Position numbers and translations under genes: made by a program | NCBI GenBank assembly: GCA_036365145.1 | Contig: JAEOAD010000005.1 | Span: forward strand, 2,914,001-2,978,000 | Direction: 5' to 3' | Origin: Orientallactaga sibirica | Lineage: Eukaryota > Chordata > Mammalia > Rodentia > Dipodidae | DNA: 64,000 bases | Shown here: positions 24,061 through 32,532 of the stretch, piece after piece | Layout: the number at the start of each line of letters is the position of its first letter | How positions within the stretch are numbered: position 1 is the stretch's first letter | The notes under the pieces: model-generated | Told to the model about the DNA's origin: nothing | Databases searched by the model: none | The model's input: the letters and a program-made list of their open reading frames with translations, nothing else

Positions 24061-25170
24061 GGCAGGTGACTAGTCTACATGTGTGGCAGGTGACTAGTCT
24101 ACATGTGTGGCAGATGTCTAGTCTACACGTGTGGCAGGTGTCTAGTCTACATGTGTGGCAGGTGTCTAGTCTACACGTGTGGCAGGTGACTAGTCTAAAT
24201 GTGTGGCAGGTGACTAGTCTACATGTGTGGCAGGTGTCTAGTCTACATGTGTGGCAGGTGTCTAGTCTACATGTGTGGCATGTGTCTAGTCTACATGTGT
24301 GGCAGGTGACTAGTCTACATGTGTGGCAGGTGACTAGTCTACATGTGTGGCAGGTTACTAGTCTAAATGTGTGGCAGGTGACTAGTCTACATGTGTGGCA
24401 GGTGTCTAGTCTACATGTGTGGCAGGTGACTAGTCTACATGTGTGGCAGGTGTCTAGTCTACATGTGTGGCAGGTGTCTAGTCTACATGTGTGGCAGGTG
24501 TCTTGTCTACATGTGTGGCAGGTGACTAGTCTACATGTGTGGCAGGTGACTAGTCTACATGTGTGGCAGGTGTCTAGTCTACATGTGTGGCAGGTGTCTA
24601 GTCTACATGTGTGGCAGTTGACTAGTCTACATGTGTGGCAGGTGTCTAGTCTACATGTGTGGCAGGTGTCTAGTGTACATGTGTGGCAGATGTTAAGTCT
24701 ACATGTGTGGCAGGTGTCTAGTCTACACGTGTGGCAGGTGACTAGTCTACATGTGTGGCAGGTGTCTAGTCTACATGTGTGGCAGGTGTCTTGTCTACAT
24801 GTGTGGCAGATGTTTAGTCTACATGTGTGGCAGGTGTCTAGTCTACATGTGTGGCAGGTGACTAGTCTACATGTGTGGCAGGTGTCTAGTCTACATGTGT
24901 GGCAGATGTTTAGTCTACATGTGTGGCTGGTGTGTAGTCTACACGTGTGGCAGGTGACTAGTCTACATGTGTGTCAGGTGACTAGTCTACATGTGTGGCA
25001 GGTGTCTAGTCTACATGTGTGTCAGGTGACTAGTCTACATGTGTGGCAGGTGACTAGTCTACATGTGTGTCAGGTGACTAGTCTACATGTGTGGCAGGTG
25101 TCTTGTCTACATGTGTGGCAGGTGTCTAGTCTACATGTGTGGCAGATGTCTAGTCTACACGTGTGGCAGG
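23930..25170 (+). repeat. Second copy of the 1.3-kb block
   Basis: Same marker order as 19,920-21,180. Private variants include several GTGTCAGG units between 24,970 and 25,075 and GGCAGATGTTAAG near 24,688. Confidence 0.8.
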
Positions 25171-25468
25171 TGTCTAGTCTACATGTGTGGCAGGTGTCTA
25201 GTCTACATGTGTGGCAGGTGACTAGTCTACATGTGTGGCAGGTGTCTAGTCTACATGTGTGGCAGGTGAGTAGTCTACATGTATGGCAGGTGTGTAGTCT
25301 ACATATGTGGCAGGTGTGTAGTCTACATGTGTGGCAGGTGACTAGTCTACATGTGTGGCAGGTGACTAGTCTACATGTGTGGCAGATGTCTAGTCTACAT
25401 GTGTGGCAGGTGACTAGTCTACATGTGTGGCAGGTGTCTAGTCTACATGTGTGGCAGGTGTCTAGTCC

Positions 25469-26035
25469 ATGAAATGTGTGATTAATACTTTGTTCTTCTT
25501 ATGGCCAGCCACCTGCATATACTGGTTTGACTGAGGGCAGAGATTTATCTGACTTCAAGGTGTGGTCCTAATATAAAGAAGAGATCAAGAGATGGTTTGT
25601 TGTCATGCCAAACAAAACATTTTCTGCTCATTAAATTAGATATGGAAACTATATTGTTTGGTTTCTATTGGTACAAATCCCAATACCAGGTGTTCATGAA
25701 GCCTAGATTGAACAGAAAGTCACAGATGTGGAGCATACAGCACCATGAGTGTAACCACTGATGCACTTGGACTTGTCTGATAGGAAATCCCATGTACCAG
25801 AAAGTGGACACCCTGTTCACTTAAATAAGGCAAAATCTGACTATGAAGAAATGAGACCTTTGAAAGGAATATTTGAAGGAGACATATTGTGCTTGATAAT
25901 AAGTTAATTCTTTCAATAAATATTACTCATGCCTTATTATTTGAAAGTTTGATTTTCATAGAAATATAAAATCCTCAAAAGTAATAATAATGTTTAAGGA
26001 ATGATATAAAGTATACTGATGTCCCTAAAATATTT
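25469..26035. other. Right flank of the satellite, unrecognised
   Basis: Repeat similarity stops sharply at about 25,468. The flank is AT-rich and unlike the left flank, so I see no flanking duplication that would mark insertion of the array as a unit. No gene recognised. Confidence 0.5.
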
Positions 26036-26241
26036 ATTTACTTATTCATTTATTTATTTATTTATTTGAAACCCAGAAAGATGGAGAGAGGGACAGAGAG
26101 AGAGAGAATGGGCACTGCAAACGAACTCTAGATGCATGTGCCACTTTTTATATCTGACTTTATGTGGACACTGGGGAATCAAACCCGGCCATCAGGCTTT
26201 GCAAGGAAGTTCCTTTAACCTCTGAGTCACTTCTACATTAC
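26036..26241 (-). mobile_element. tRNA-like SINE
   Basis: Reads in reverse: T-rich ATTT tail, GAGAGAGAATGGGCA, CTCTAGATGCATGTGCC, then GGGGAATCAAACCCGG and a degraded tRNA-like head. Possible target-site duplications are CCCTAAAATATTT and CCCCAAAAGATTT at the two ends. It is more diverged than other copies. Confidence 0.8.
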
Positions 26242-26431
26242 CCCAAAAGATTTTTAATTGCTAACATTGTATACCAACAAAGCTTTGTCAAGGTTCACAC
26301 CAACAATGCACCCTCCTGCCTTCACAAGGTGGATGTATTAAGCACATTTAAATACAGAGAAGAGTATTAACTGAAAGCACAATCACCGAACAGCACTAAG
26401 AGATGACATTGCTTATAGAGACCGAGAGAAA

Positions 26432-26580
26432 CTGGGCGTGGTGGCGCGAGCCTTTAATCCCAGCACTTGGGAGACAGGGGTAGAAGGATACCTGGGAGTT
26501 CAAGGCCAACCTGAGACTACAGAGTGAATTCCAGGTCAGCCTGGGCTAGAGTGAAATCTTACCTTGAAAAAAAAAACAAA
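26432..26580 (+). mobile_element. B1-type SINE
   Basis: Begins ACTGGGCGTGGTGGCGCGAG, continues CTTTAATCCCAGCACTTGGG and CAGGTCAGCCTGGGCTAGAG, and ends in an A-rich tail. Full-length monomer of the 7SL-derived family seen elsewhere in this window. Confidence 0.92.
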
Positions 26581-26593
26581 CAAAAAATCAAGA

Positions 26594-26928
26594 CTAAAAT
26601 ATTATCTGTTTTTTAAATATTTTATTTTTATTTACTTAATTTTGAGAGGGAGAAATGGGAAGATGATGATAGATAGATAGATAGATAGATAGATGATATG
26701 ATAGATAGATGATAGATAGATAGCTAGATAGATAGAGAGATAGACAGATAGATAGATGATAAAGAATGGGCATGCCAGGGACTCCGGCTACTGTAAACAA
26801 ACTCCAGAAGCATGTGTGCCCCTTGTGCATCTGGCTTATGTGGGTGCTGGGGAATCAAACCTGGGTCCTTTGGATTTGCAGGCAAGTGCCTTAACCACTA
26901 AGCCATCTTTCCAGGCCTAAAGTATTAT
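26594..26928 (-). mobile_element. tRNA-like SINE with expanded GATA tail region
   Basis: The body (26,606-26,916) ends in CCACTAAGCCATCTTTCCAG, the reversed tRNA-like head. Near-matching flanks CTAAAATATTAT (26,594-26,605) and CTAAAGTATTAT (26,917-26,928) serve as target-site duplications. The usual GAGA-rich stretch next to the tail has become a GATA microsatellite at 26,662-26,760. Confidence 0.88.
26662..26760 (+). repeat. (GATA)n microsatellite inside a SINE
   Basis: About 100 bp of mostly AGAT repeats with GATGAT, GCTAGAT and GACAGAT interruptions. It lies within the SINE bracketed by the duplications at 26,594 and 26,917, so it arose from the SINE's own simple-repeat region. Confidence 0.9.
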
Positions 26929-27958
26929 TTCTAAAATATATATGAGCCCTTGAACAGTCCTTTAAGAGGCAACTCCTATTTTAACTGGAGCCATGAAAAG
27001 TCCCAGTTCCCTTGTGGCTTCCAAGTCCTCAGTGTGTGCTCTCTTCTTCTTCTGGCTGAGTCATGTCATCCACAGGCAGCACCAATAAAGCTTCTCAGTG
27101 ACATTTCCAAGGAAGCTGGGTTTTGTTTGCTTGTTTTTGTTTTTGACTAGCATCACAATTTCTTAATTAAAAGCTCTTTTGCTTTGGGTTGTTTAGTTTT
27201 AATGTCCAGATGGCATTCGTATAGTAATCACCCATTTTCAAGTTTAAGTAATGACATTATAGCTTACCTTGCTTTTTATTTTACCATAGTAGTGTAGATA
27301 TACCTGCATATGAATGTCATTTATTTAAGCTTAAGTTAAAATAATATTTTCAGGTTAACATTACTTATGAGAAATAAAGGGAAATCTGATGCTTCCTTTA
27401 AAATACCAGAAGAACTACTTTTGTGTGATGTTCAGAATCCAGAGAAAAGCCACTGTGAGGAGCAAGGCAGCTAGCCAAGCCAAAGGTCCCATCAGACACA
27501 TGAGCAGCTCCACTGGCTTGTTTAGCATGTACGTTGTATGTGTTAACATGAACGTTCTGTTGTGGGCAATTCATCACTTCAGCATTAAATGAAATGCTGG
27601 TGCACACAATTCTGCAGGGGTAACTCTCTGCAATCATCATTCCAATACAGTTTGGGGTTCGGGGAACTAGGCCACCTTTCCTCCTGATGTCGCACATCCA
27701 GGGTCACCTCTTCCCAGCCCTTCCTTACTCTCCACAGTCTAGAAATGGCTGGAATTAGGACTGGCTTTTTTTTTTTATGACACCATGATAGTACATGTCT
27801 CTGCCATCCTACCAGCATACCCGAGTCTCATAACAATTGTTCTCTCTTTCCCTCTTAACAAATTCTCCATTTCTACTTAATTAGTCATAAAACCCCCTCA
27901 ATGTCCTATTCGTCATTATATCTACACGGTATATACTGTGTCTTTTTTTAAAAAAAAC
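26929..27958. other. Unrecognised sequence
   Basis: No repeat or exon recognised. Overlapping open frames on both strands at 27,389-27,818 have no domain I can name. Confidence 0.5.
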
Positions 27959-28199
27959 AAGTGTGCTACTTATGGGTTGGAGAGATGGCTCAGAAGTCAA
28001 GGCACCCACCTGAAGCGTCTAACAACCCGAGTTTGATTCCCCAGTACCCACGTGGAGCCAGATGCACAAAGTGATGCAGGTGTCTAGAGTTCATTTGCAG
28101 TGGCTGGAAGCCCTGACATACCTATTCTCTCCGTCTGCCTCTCTGCTATCTCTCTCTTCTTGTAAATAATTAAATATATTTTTTAAAAGTGTACTGACT
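27959..28199 (+). mobile_element. tRNA-like SINE
   Basis: Starts GGGTTGGAGAGATGGCTCAG at 27,975, has TTTGATTCCCCAGTACCCAC and CAGTGGCTGGAAGCCCTGAC, and ends in a CT then TAAATA tail. Imperfect flanking duplications are AAGTGTGCTACT at 27,959 and AAGTGTACTGACT near 28,187. Confidence 0.9.
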
Positions 28200-28230
28200 A
28201 AATGAGTTTAAACATTTTCAAGAAACATAC

Positions 28231-28496
28231 CAGGTAATTATTAGTATTACTATTTTTAATTTGAGAGAGAGAATAAGAGGGAGACAGAGAGAATAGGCGT
28301 GCCAGTGGCCTCTCAGCCACTGTGAACAAACTCCAGACATGTGTGCCCCCTTGTGCATATGTGTGACATTGCATGCTTGTGTCACTTTTTGCATCTGGTT
28401 AAACGTGGGACCTGGAGAATCAAACGGGCGTTCCTAGGCTTCACAGGCAGACACCTTAACCACTAAGCCATCTCTTCAGCCCTCAGGAAATTATTT
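28231..28496 (-). mobile_element. tRNA-like SINE, long subfamily
   Basis: Body 28,244-28,483, bracketed by CAGGTAATTATTA and CAGGAAATTATTT. It carries the extra GTGTGACATTGCATGCTTGT stretch found also in the copies at 3,333 and 32,551. It ends in CACTAAGCCATCTCTTCAGC. Confidence 0.9.
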
Positions 28497-28557
28497 TTAA
28501 AAAGAACTAGTTTCATGAGAGGATGACTATGGTTCTGATTACTTGTGTGTCCCTTTA

Positions 28558-28655
28558 TTTTTAAGTTGAAAGCGGCTCTTGCTATGTATTCCAGGCTGTC
28601 AGTGAACTCATGATCCTCCTACCTCACCCTCCTGATTACACATGACCGATTATGT
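28558..28655 (-). mobile_element. Old B1/B4-like SINE fragment
   Basis: CTTGCTATGTATTCCAGGCT, then GAACTCATGATCCTCCTACC and CCTCCTGATTACA, follow the reverse complement of a B1/B4 body. Both ends are eroded. Confidence 0.6.
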
Positions 28656-28839
28656 TTACTTCTCGTGTAGAGACCATGTTTAGTGGGTTAAACTTAATAC
28701 ACTGAACCTTCACAAGTACATACTGATGCTCTAAAAGCTCACACGTGCCCCTGATGCCTGACTTCTCGTAGTGTGATGGATTCTGGCTGCTTCTCCCACT
28801 TCATCAGTCTACCAAGATGAAGAAACTCAGTGACACTGG

Positions 28840-29135
28840 AAATGTGAATGAACATAATAACTCTTATTGCCAATGGTTACTGTAGAAAATAATTTGGTAC
28901 TGGCTTATTAAGATGAACTTAAACTCTTGGGTATATAATGAATAAAAAAAAACTCTTGGAAAGTATAAACCTAATACATGAACAAGGTTTTTTACTAAAG
29001 CACTGGGTGCCATGACATCAACTCAGATACTCATCAAGACAGAAAGAATAAACCAAGACAGTCACATGATGGACTATTATAAGGCAGTGAATGAAGCACA
29101 GCGTGAGCATCCTGGGAGTCGATGAAGACAATGGT
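28840..29135 (+). mobile_element. Old L1 3'-region fragment
   Basis: Pieces resemble the last part of L1 ORF2 and its 3' region: TACTGTAGAAAATAATTTGG, then CTCTTGGGTATATAATG, then GATACTCATCAAGACAGA and CATGATGGACTATTATAAGG. These are counterparts of 'ggaaaacagtttgg', 'cctgggtatata', 'catcaacagatgaa' and 'tggaatactattc'. Highly diverged. Confidence 0.55.
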
Positions 29136-29360
29136 AACTTTGTGGAAATGGTAGCTAAGACTCGCTCTTTCTCATACTTCTGATTATTTGATAACATACC
29201 TAGAAAGTGTTATCATCTAAAGACATCATGTACTTAAAATAGAGGCCATTGATGTTTGTTCCCATAGCTAAATTTCATGGCCTCATCTAGTTAAAGCAAA
29301 CACTGGTGACTGTCACTTCAGCAGGAAAGAGATTAGCCTTTGTTACCCTGGATCTTCATA

Positions 29361-29597
29361 GCATCTTCATTTTTTAAATTATTTTTATTTGAGAGAGAGA
29401 TACAGAAGTAGTGAAGAGAGAGAGAGAGGGTACTCTAGGGCTTCCAGCCACTACAAACGAACTCCAGATGCATGCGCCCCCTTGTGCATCTGGCTTACAT
29501 GGGTCCTGGGGAACTGAGCCTTGAACCGGGATCCTTAAGTTTCATAGGTAAGCACTTAACCACTAAGCCATCTCTCCAGCCCCTGCATCTTCATTTT
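29361..29597 (-). mobile_element. tRNA-like SINE with perfect target-site duplications
   Basis: Body 29,374-29,584, flanked by perfect 13-bp GCATCTTCATTTT at 29,361-29,373 and 29,585-29,597. It contains GCGCCCCCTTGTGC (29,474-29,487), the reverse complement of a degenerate CTCF-like core. Confidence 0.93.
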
Positions 29598-29847
29598 CAT
29601 TACCAGCTGAATTTGTCACTAAGATATCCATTTTTAGCTTAAGTAAAATAAATTATAATAAACATATTATTCATTAACTAACTGGGAACTATATTTCTTC
29701 AACATTTTTTTGCACATTAACTTTAATCCTTGTATGACTGCAAGTATTATGCAAAACCAAGAAGCAATAATTTTTAAATCATTATCATCTTTCAAAGTTT
29801 ATGAATTTTGTGCATGTAAATTATAGATTCAAGAGTTCTAAAAATGG
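29598..29847. other. Unrecognised AT-rich sequence
   Basis: Nothing recognised. Confidence 0.4.
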
Positions 29848-29985
29848 CCAAGTATGCAGGTTTTCACCTGTAATTGCACCACTTGAGAGAACTGTCATGA
29901 GTCTGAGGCCAGTCAAACACTACATGGAAAGTTCCAGGCTAGCTGGGAGTATGTAACAAGACCCCATCACAAAGAAATAAATCAA
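29848..29985 (+). mobile_element. Old B1-like SINE remnant
   Basis: TTCACCTGTAATTGCACCAC, then TGAGTCTGAGGCCAG, CTACATGG and GTAACAAGACCCCATCACAA follow the order of B1 landmarks with many substitutions. Confidence 0.65.
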
Positions 29986-29989
29986 AATT

Positions 29990-30800
29990 GAAATAATTCA
30001 CAGTTTATTGTTAATACTTTTCCCCCTTTACCTGGTCCTGTGTATGGTCTGTGAGTAGAGGGCTGGCGATACTGGCTTCCGATTTGTTACTCGAAATTTT
30101 AAAATCATACATGCAAAAGACTTTGCTGAACAGAAATGATCCGCACTCCCAAATGGGCTGCAATTAATATATTTTTAAATTTCTGAGTGTGTTTATTTGA
30201 TGGCAAAAAGGAAATTGAAACATTCCAAACAGATGGCAGAAGCATTTTGGCTCAGCTAAGTATATAAAAATGACATTTTCTAAAATATTCCAGATTCTTA
30301 ATGCTGCACGAGTAGCTGTGTCTCTCTACTCCCTTCTACTTAGCTCAGCAAGAGACAGTCGCGGCCCCTCTCCATTAATGACTAGTGCCATCTGTTGGCA
30401 CTGAAGAAACTGTGGTAGGTGTTTGGACATTTCACCGTAGAAAATCCTGAAGTTTGAAGTTACCATCACTGAACTGCTGCTCAGTGCTTAACTTTTGCAG
30501 ATTGATCCACAAGGCATCATTCACTTCTTGTTGGTGTGCTTTCTTGGGGTGCAACTCATTTCCAGTTGACCTTAATTTGAAGTAAAGGCCAAGCCTTGAG
30601 CTTTATGTTTGCTATCAAATATATATATTAAAAAATTCAAAGCAGTGTAAAAAATTATTTTAATATCAGCAGGAAGATTATAATCAATATTTTGCATTTC
30701 TCAATTTTAAAATATAAATCTTAAAATATCATAAGTAGCTTTTATGATTATTGTTTTTCTCCTCAAGAATAATACTACAGGTCAAATATGAACTAAATAC
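29990..30800. other. Unique-looking sequence with one CTCF-like motif
   Basis: No repeat recognised between 30,000 and 30,600, which stands out in this repeat-rich window. A match to the CTCF core lies at 30,385-30,398 (separate entry). No open frame of note. Confidence 0.45.
30385..30398 (-). promoter_or_regulatory. Candidate CTCF-binding core
   Basis: The reverse complement reads CCAACAGATGGCAC, which fits the CTCF core CCASYAGRKGGCRS at 13 of 14 positions. It lies outside any SINE I can recognise. Single motif matches are common by chance, so this is only a candidate. Confidence 0.3.
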
Positions 30801-30801
30801 T

Positions 30802-30805
<4 letters not shown>

Positions 30806-30842
<37 letters not shown>
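30806..30842 (+). repeat. (GT)n microsatellite
   Basis: About 18 GT repeats without interruption. Confidence 0.95.
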
Positions 30843-30845
<3 letters not shown>

Positions 30846-30957
30846 TCTGATGTTTCAACATCCTGGAGCGCATGGAGTCTGGGGAGCTCTTTCCTCGCTC
30901 CCGAGACCTAGCCTCTTCCTAGAGAGAGTAAATGAGATGGCGGTGGGGAAGGGGAGC

Positions 30958-31202
30958 AGATCTGGATCTCTTTTAAAAAATTATTTTATGTATTTATTTG
31001 AGAGAGAAAGAGGCAGAGAGAGAGAGAGAGAGAATGGGCACAACAGGGCCCCCAGCCACTACATATGAACTCCAGATGCATGGGCCCCCTGTGCATCTGG
31101 CTTACGTGGGTCCTGGAGAATCAAACCGGGATCCTTTGGCTTTGTAGGCTAACACCTTAACTGCTAAGCCCCCTCTCCAGCCCCAGTCTGGTCTGTATCT
31201 TT
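30958..31202 (-). mobile_element. tRNA-like SINE
   Basis: Body about 30,975-31,183, with the GAGAGAGAATGGGCA segment, CTCCAGATGCATGGGCC, CTTACGTGGGTCCTGGAG and a head reading CTGCTAAGCCCCCTCTCCAG. The flanks AGATCTGGATCTCTTTT and AGTCTGGTCTGTATCTTTT look like a diverged duplication. Confidence 0.85.
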
Positions 31203-32040
31203 TATATGGAAGCTAACCAATCCAGACACCCTCCCAACTCCCTTCTCTATCGGAGTTTCACATTTCAAGTGATATTCTTGTGTCCTTGACATCCTGGCCA
31301 GGAAGCAGACAACTTACGAGAGATTTACATCTTACAGCCCCACGAATTTATTCAAACTAGCCTACCTCGAGCCTACTAACCGGGCCTTATCTGTTTCTTC
31401 CTGGGAATGTGCAATAAAGACCCATCCACACTTCATCCTTACTCTCTCTGCCCATTAACTGATGCTGTGTTTGCCCTGCAGCCCTACACAGTAACGGTGC
31501 CACCTCGTGGGTAATGGTGAGTAACAAGCTGCTTTTGCAGTGATGACTCCCTGCATATCTAGCGGCTTCCGCATACTTGGATGATAGTATACACTCACAA
31601 TTCAGAACCAGGGGTTTGGCTTAGTATCTGTTTCTGGCTTAGGCCCTGTGCTGTGCCTAAAATCTGGGGCCTGGAGCTGTTCGCTGTCCTGACCAAATCC
31701 AGATACAAATGACAGGTGACACCGTGTCCCATGACTCAGACACCTGCTCCACTGTTCCCTGACGTCAAGTGTCACAATGGTCCGACAGCTCAGGGCATCC
31801 CTCTGATGCTGCTGCACGTGACGACAGAGAGCCCTGGCCAGTGAGCCAAAGCTTGTCTAATTGTCACTGTGCTCACGAAGAAGGCCACGTCCAGCTGCAG
31901 TGCAGCACTTTGCTGCTTGTCCAGCTATTCTCAGTGGTGTCTAGAAGGGCTGTGGTTGCACACGAAGATGAACATCCAAACACGCATCCAGACGTGTCCA
32001 CAGCAAACACCTGACCATGTGTAATCCTAGAAAACCAACG
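31190..32040. other. Unrecognised; possible LTR-like piece and exon-like piece
   Basis: AATAAAGACCCATCC near 31,412 followed by CTCTCTGCCC recalls the end of an LTR, but no matching partner or TG...CA ends were found. Bases 31,482-31,516 lie between TTTGCCCTGCAG and GTGAGT and could be a small exon. Neither reading is secure. Confidence 0.25.
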
Positions 32041-32042
32041 CT

Positions 32043-32196
32043 GCCGGGCGTGGCAGCCCACACCTGTCATCCCAGCGCTCAGGAGTCAGAAGCAGGAGGA
32101 TCATCGTGAGTTCAAGGCCATCCAGAGACTACATAGTGAATTCCAGGTCAGCCTGGGCTAGAGAGAGAATTTACCTCAAACAAAAATGTTAAAGGG
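32043..32196 (+). mobile_element. B1-type SINE, older copy
   Basis: GCCGGGCGTGGCAGCCCACA, then GTGAGTTCAAGGCCATC and GTCAGCCTGGGCTAGAG. Its tail AAAAATGTTAAAGGGG served as target for the younger B1 that follows. Confidence 0.92.
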
Positions 32197-32365
32197 GCCG
32201 GGCGTGGTGGCGCACGCCTTTAATCCCAGCACTCGGGAGGCAGAGGTAGGAGGATCTCTGTGAGTTCGAGGCCACCCTGAGACTATATAGTAAATTCCAG
32301 GTCAGCCTGGACCAGAGTGAGACCCTACCTTGAAAAACCAAAAAAAAAAAAAAATGTTAAAGGGG
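32197..32365 (+). mobile_element. B1-type SINE, young copy inserted behind an older one
   Basis: Near-canonical GCCGGGCGTGGTGGCGCACG through GTGAGACCCTACCTTG and an A-rich tail. The target sequence AAAATGTTAAAGGGG sits just before it (ending 32,196) and just after it (ending 32,365), so it landed at the 3' edge of the older B1. Confidence 0.95.
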
Positions 32366-32532
32366 ATATATAAAAGAGATATCAGACTTTGGGTTACTAT
32401 TAATTTTTAGAATTTAATTTTGTGATATACATTCATAGGTAGATAATAGATAATTACTGGTAATTCCACTTCATTAATGACAGGAACTATCAACTAAAAC
32501 TTTATGATTTTGATCATTCATTACATTTTGAA

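Larger units (their letters stand above)
4563..25468 (+). repeat. 24-bp satellite array, about 870 units
   Basis: A continuous head-to-tail array of 20,906 bp. The unit is ACATGTGTGGCAGGTG, then T or A, then CTAGTCT. The T and A forms intermix throughout. The unit is 50% GC with strong strand bias (G 8, C 4, T 8, A 4 on the + strand). No other sequence interrupts it. Variation consists of substitutions (CATGTG to CACGTG, GGCAGG to GGCAGA, GGGAGG or GACAGG, CTAG to GTAG or TTAG) and small indels such as extra TAGTC or GT. Because the unit is eight codons long, the + strand reads as repeated SSLHVWQV or TSLHVWQV, or in another frame VYMCGRCL. The - strand reads as DTCHTCRL or VTCHTCRL. The A form puts a TGA stop in the VYMCGRCL frame. 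Expansion by unequal crossing-over or replication-based amplification is inferred. No function is known to me. Confidence 0.98.
12841..25468 (+). repeat. Right satellite domain: variant-rich, higher-order repeats
   Basis: Rare variant units recur in fixed order. The clearest tracer is ATGTGAGACAGG, which replaces ATGTGTGGCAGG. It is usually preceded by TCTATTCT and followed two units later by GTGTGTAG. Its GAGACA starts at 12,855, 13,627, 14,058, 15,228, 16,934, 18,149, 18,432, 19,368, 21,225, 22,281 and 23,409, with a related form at 8,614. Distances 18,432-19,368, 21,225-22,281 and 22,281-23,409 are 936, 1,056 and 1,128 bp, exactly 39, 44 and 47 units. Indels are sparse after about 20.4 kb: one SSLHVWQV frame holds from 20,383 to about 23,540. 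Confidence 0.85.

Noticed and set aside
4563..25468. A CRISPR array
   Set aside because: The 24-bp units follow each other without spacers, and the surroundings are rodent SINE/LINE DNA. It is a tandem satellite.
4563..25468. A true repeat-protein gene encoding SSLHVWQV or VYMCGRCL repeats (CxxC-like)
   Set aside because: Several frames and both strands are open simply because the unit is 24 bp and stop-free. Indels break the frames often in the left half. There is no unique N- or C-terminal domain, no signal peptide and no splice context.
4563..25468. Telomeric or canonical centromeric repeat
   Set aside because: The unit has no TTAGGG motif and is far shorter than known rodent centromeric satellites.
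28077..28087. Origin of the satellite unit from the tRNA-like SINE
   Set aside because: CAGGTGTCTAG in the SINE at 27,975 and ACATGTGTCT in other copies resemble parts of the unit, but the matches are 10-11 bases and lie in different places. That is too weak to support descent.
31190..31500. Solo LTR of an endogenous retrovirus
   Set aside because: AATAAA followed by a C/T-rich stretch is suggestive, but I found no TG...CA ends, no target-site duplication and no internal retroviral sequence.
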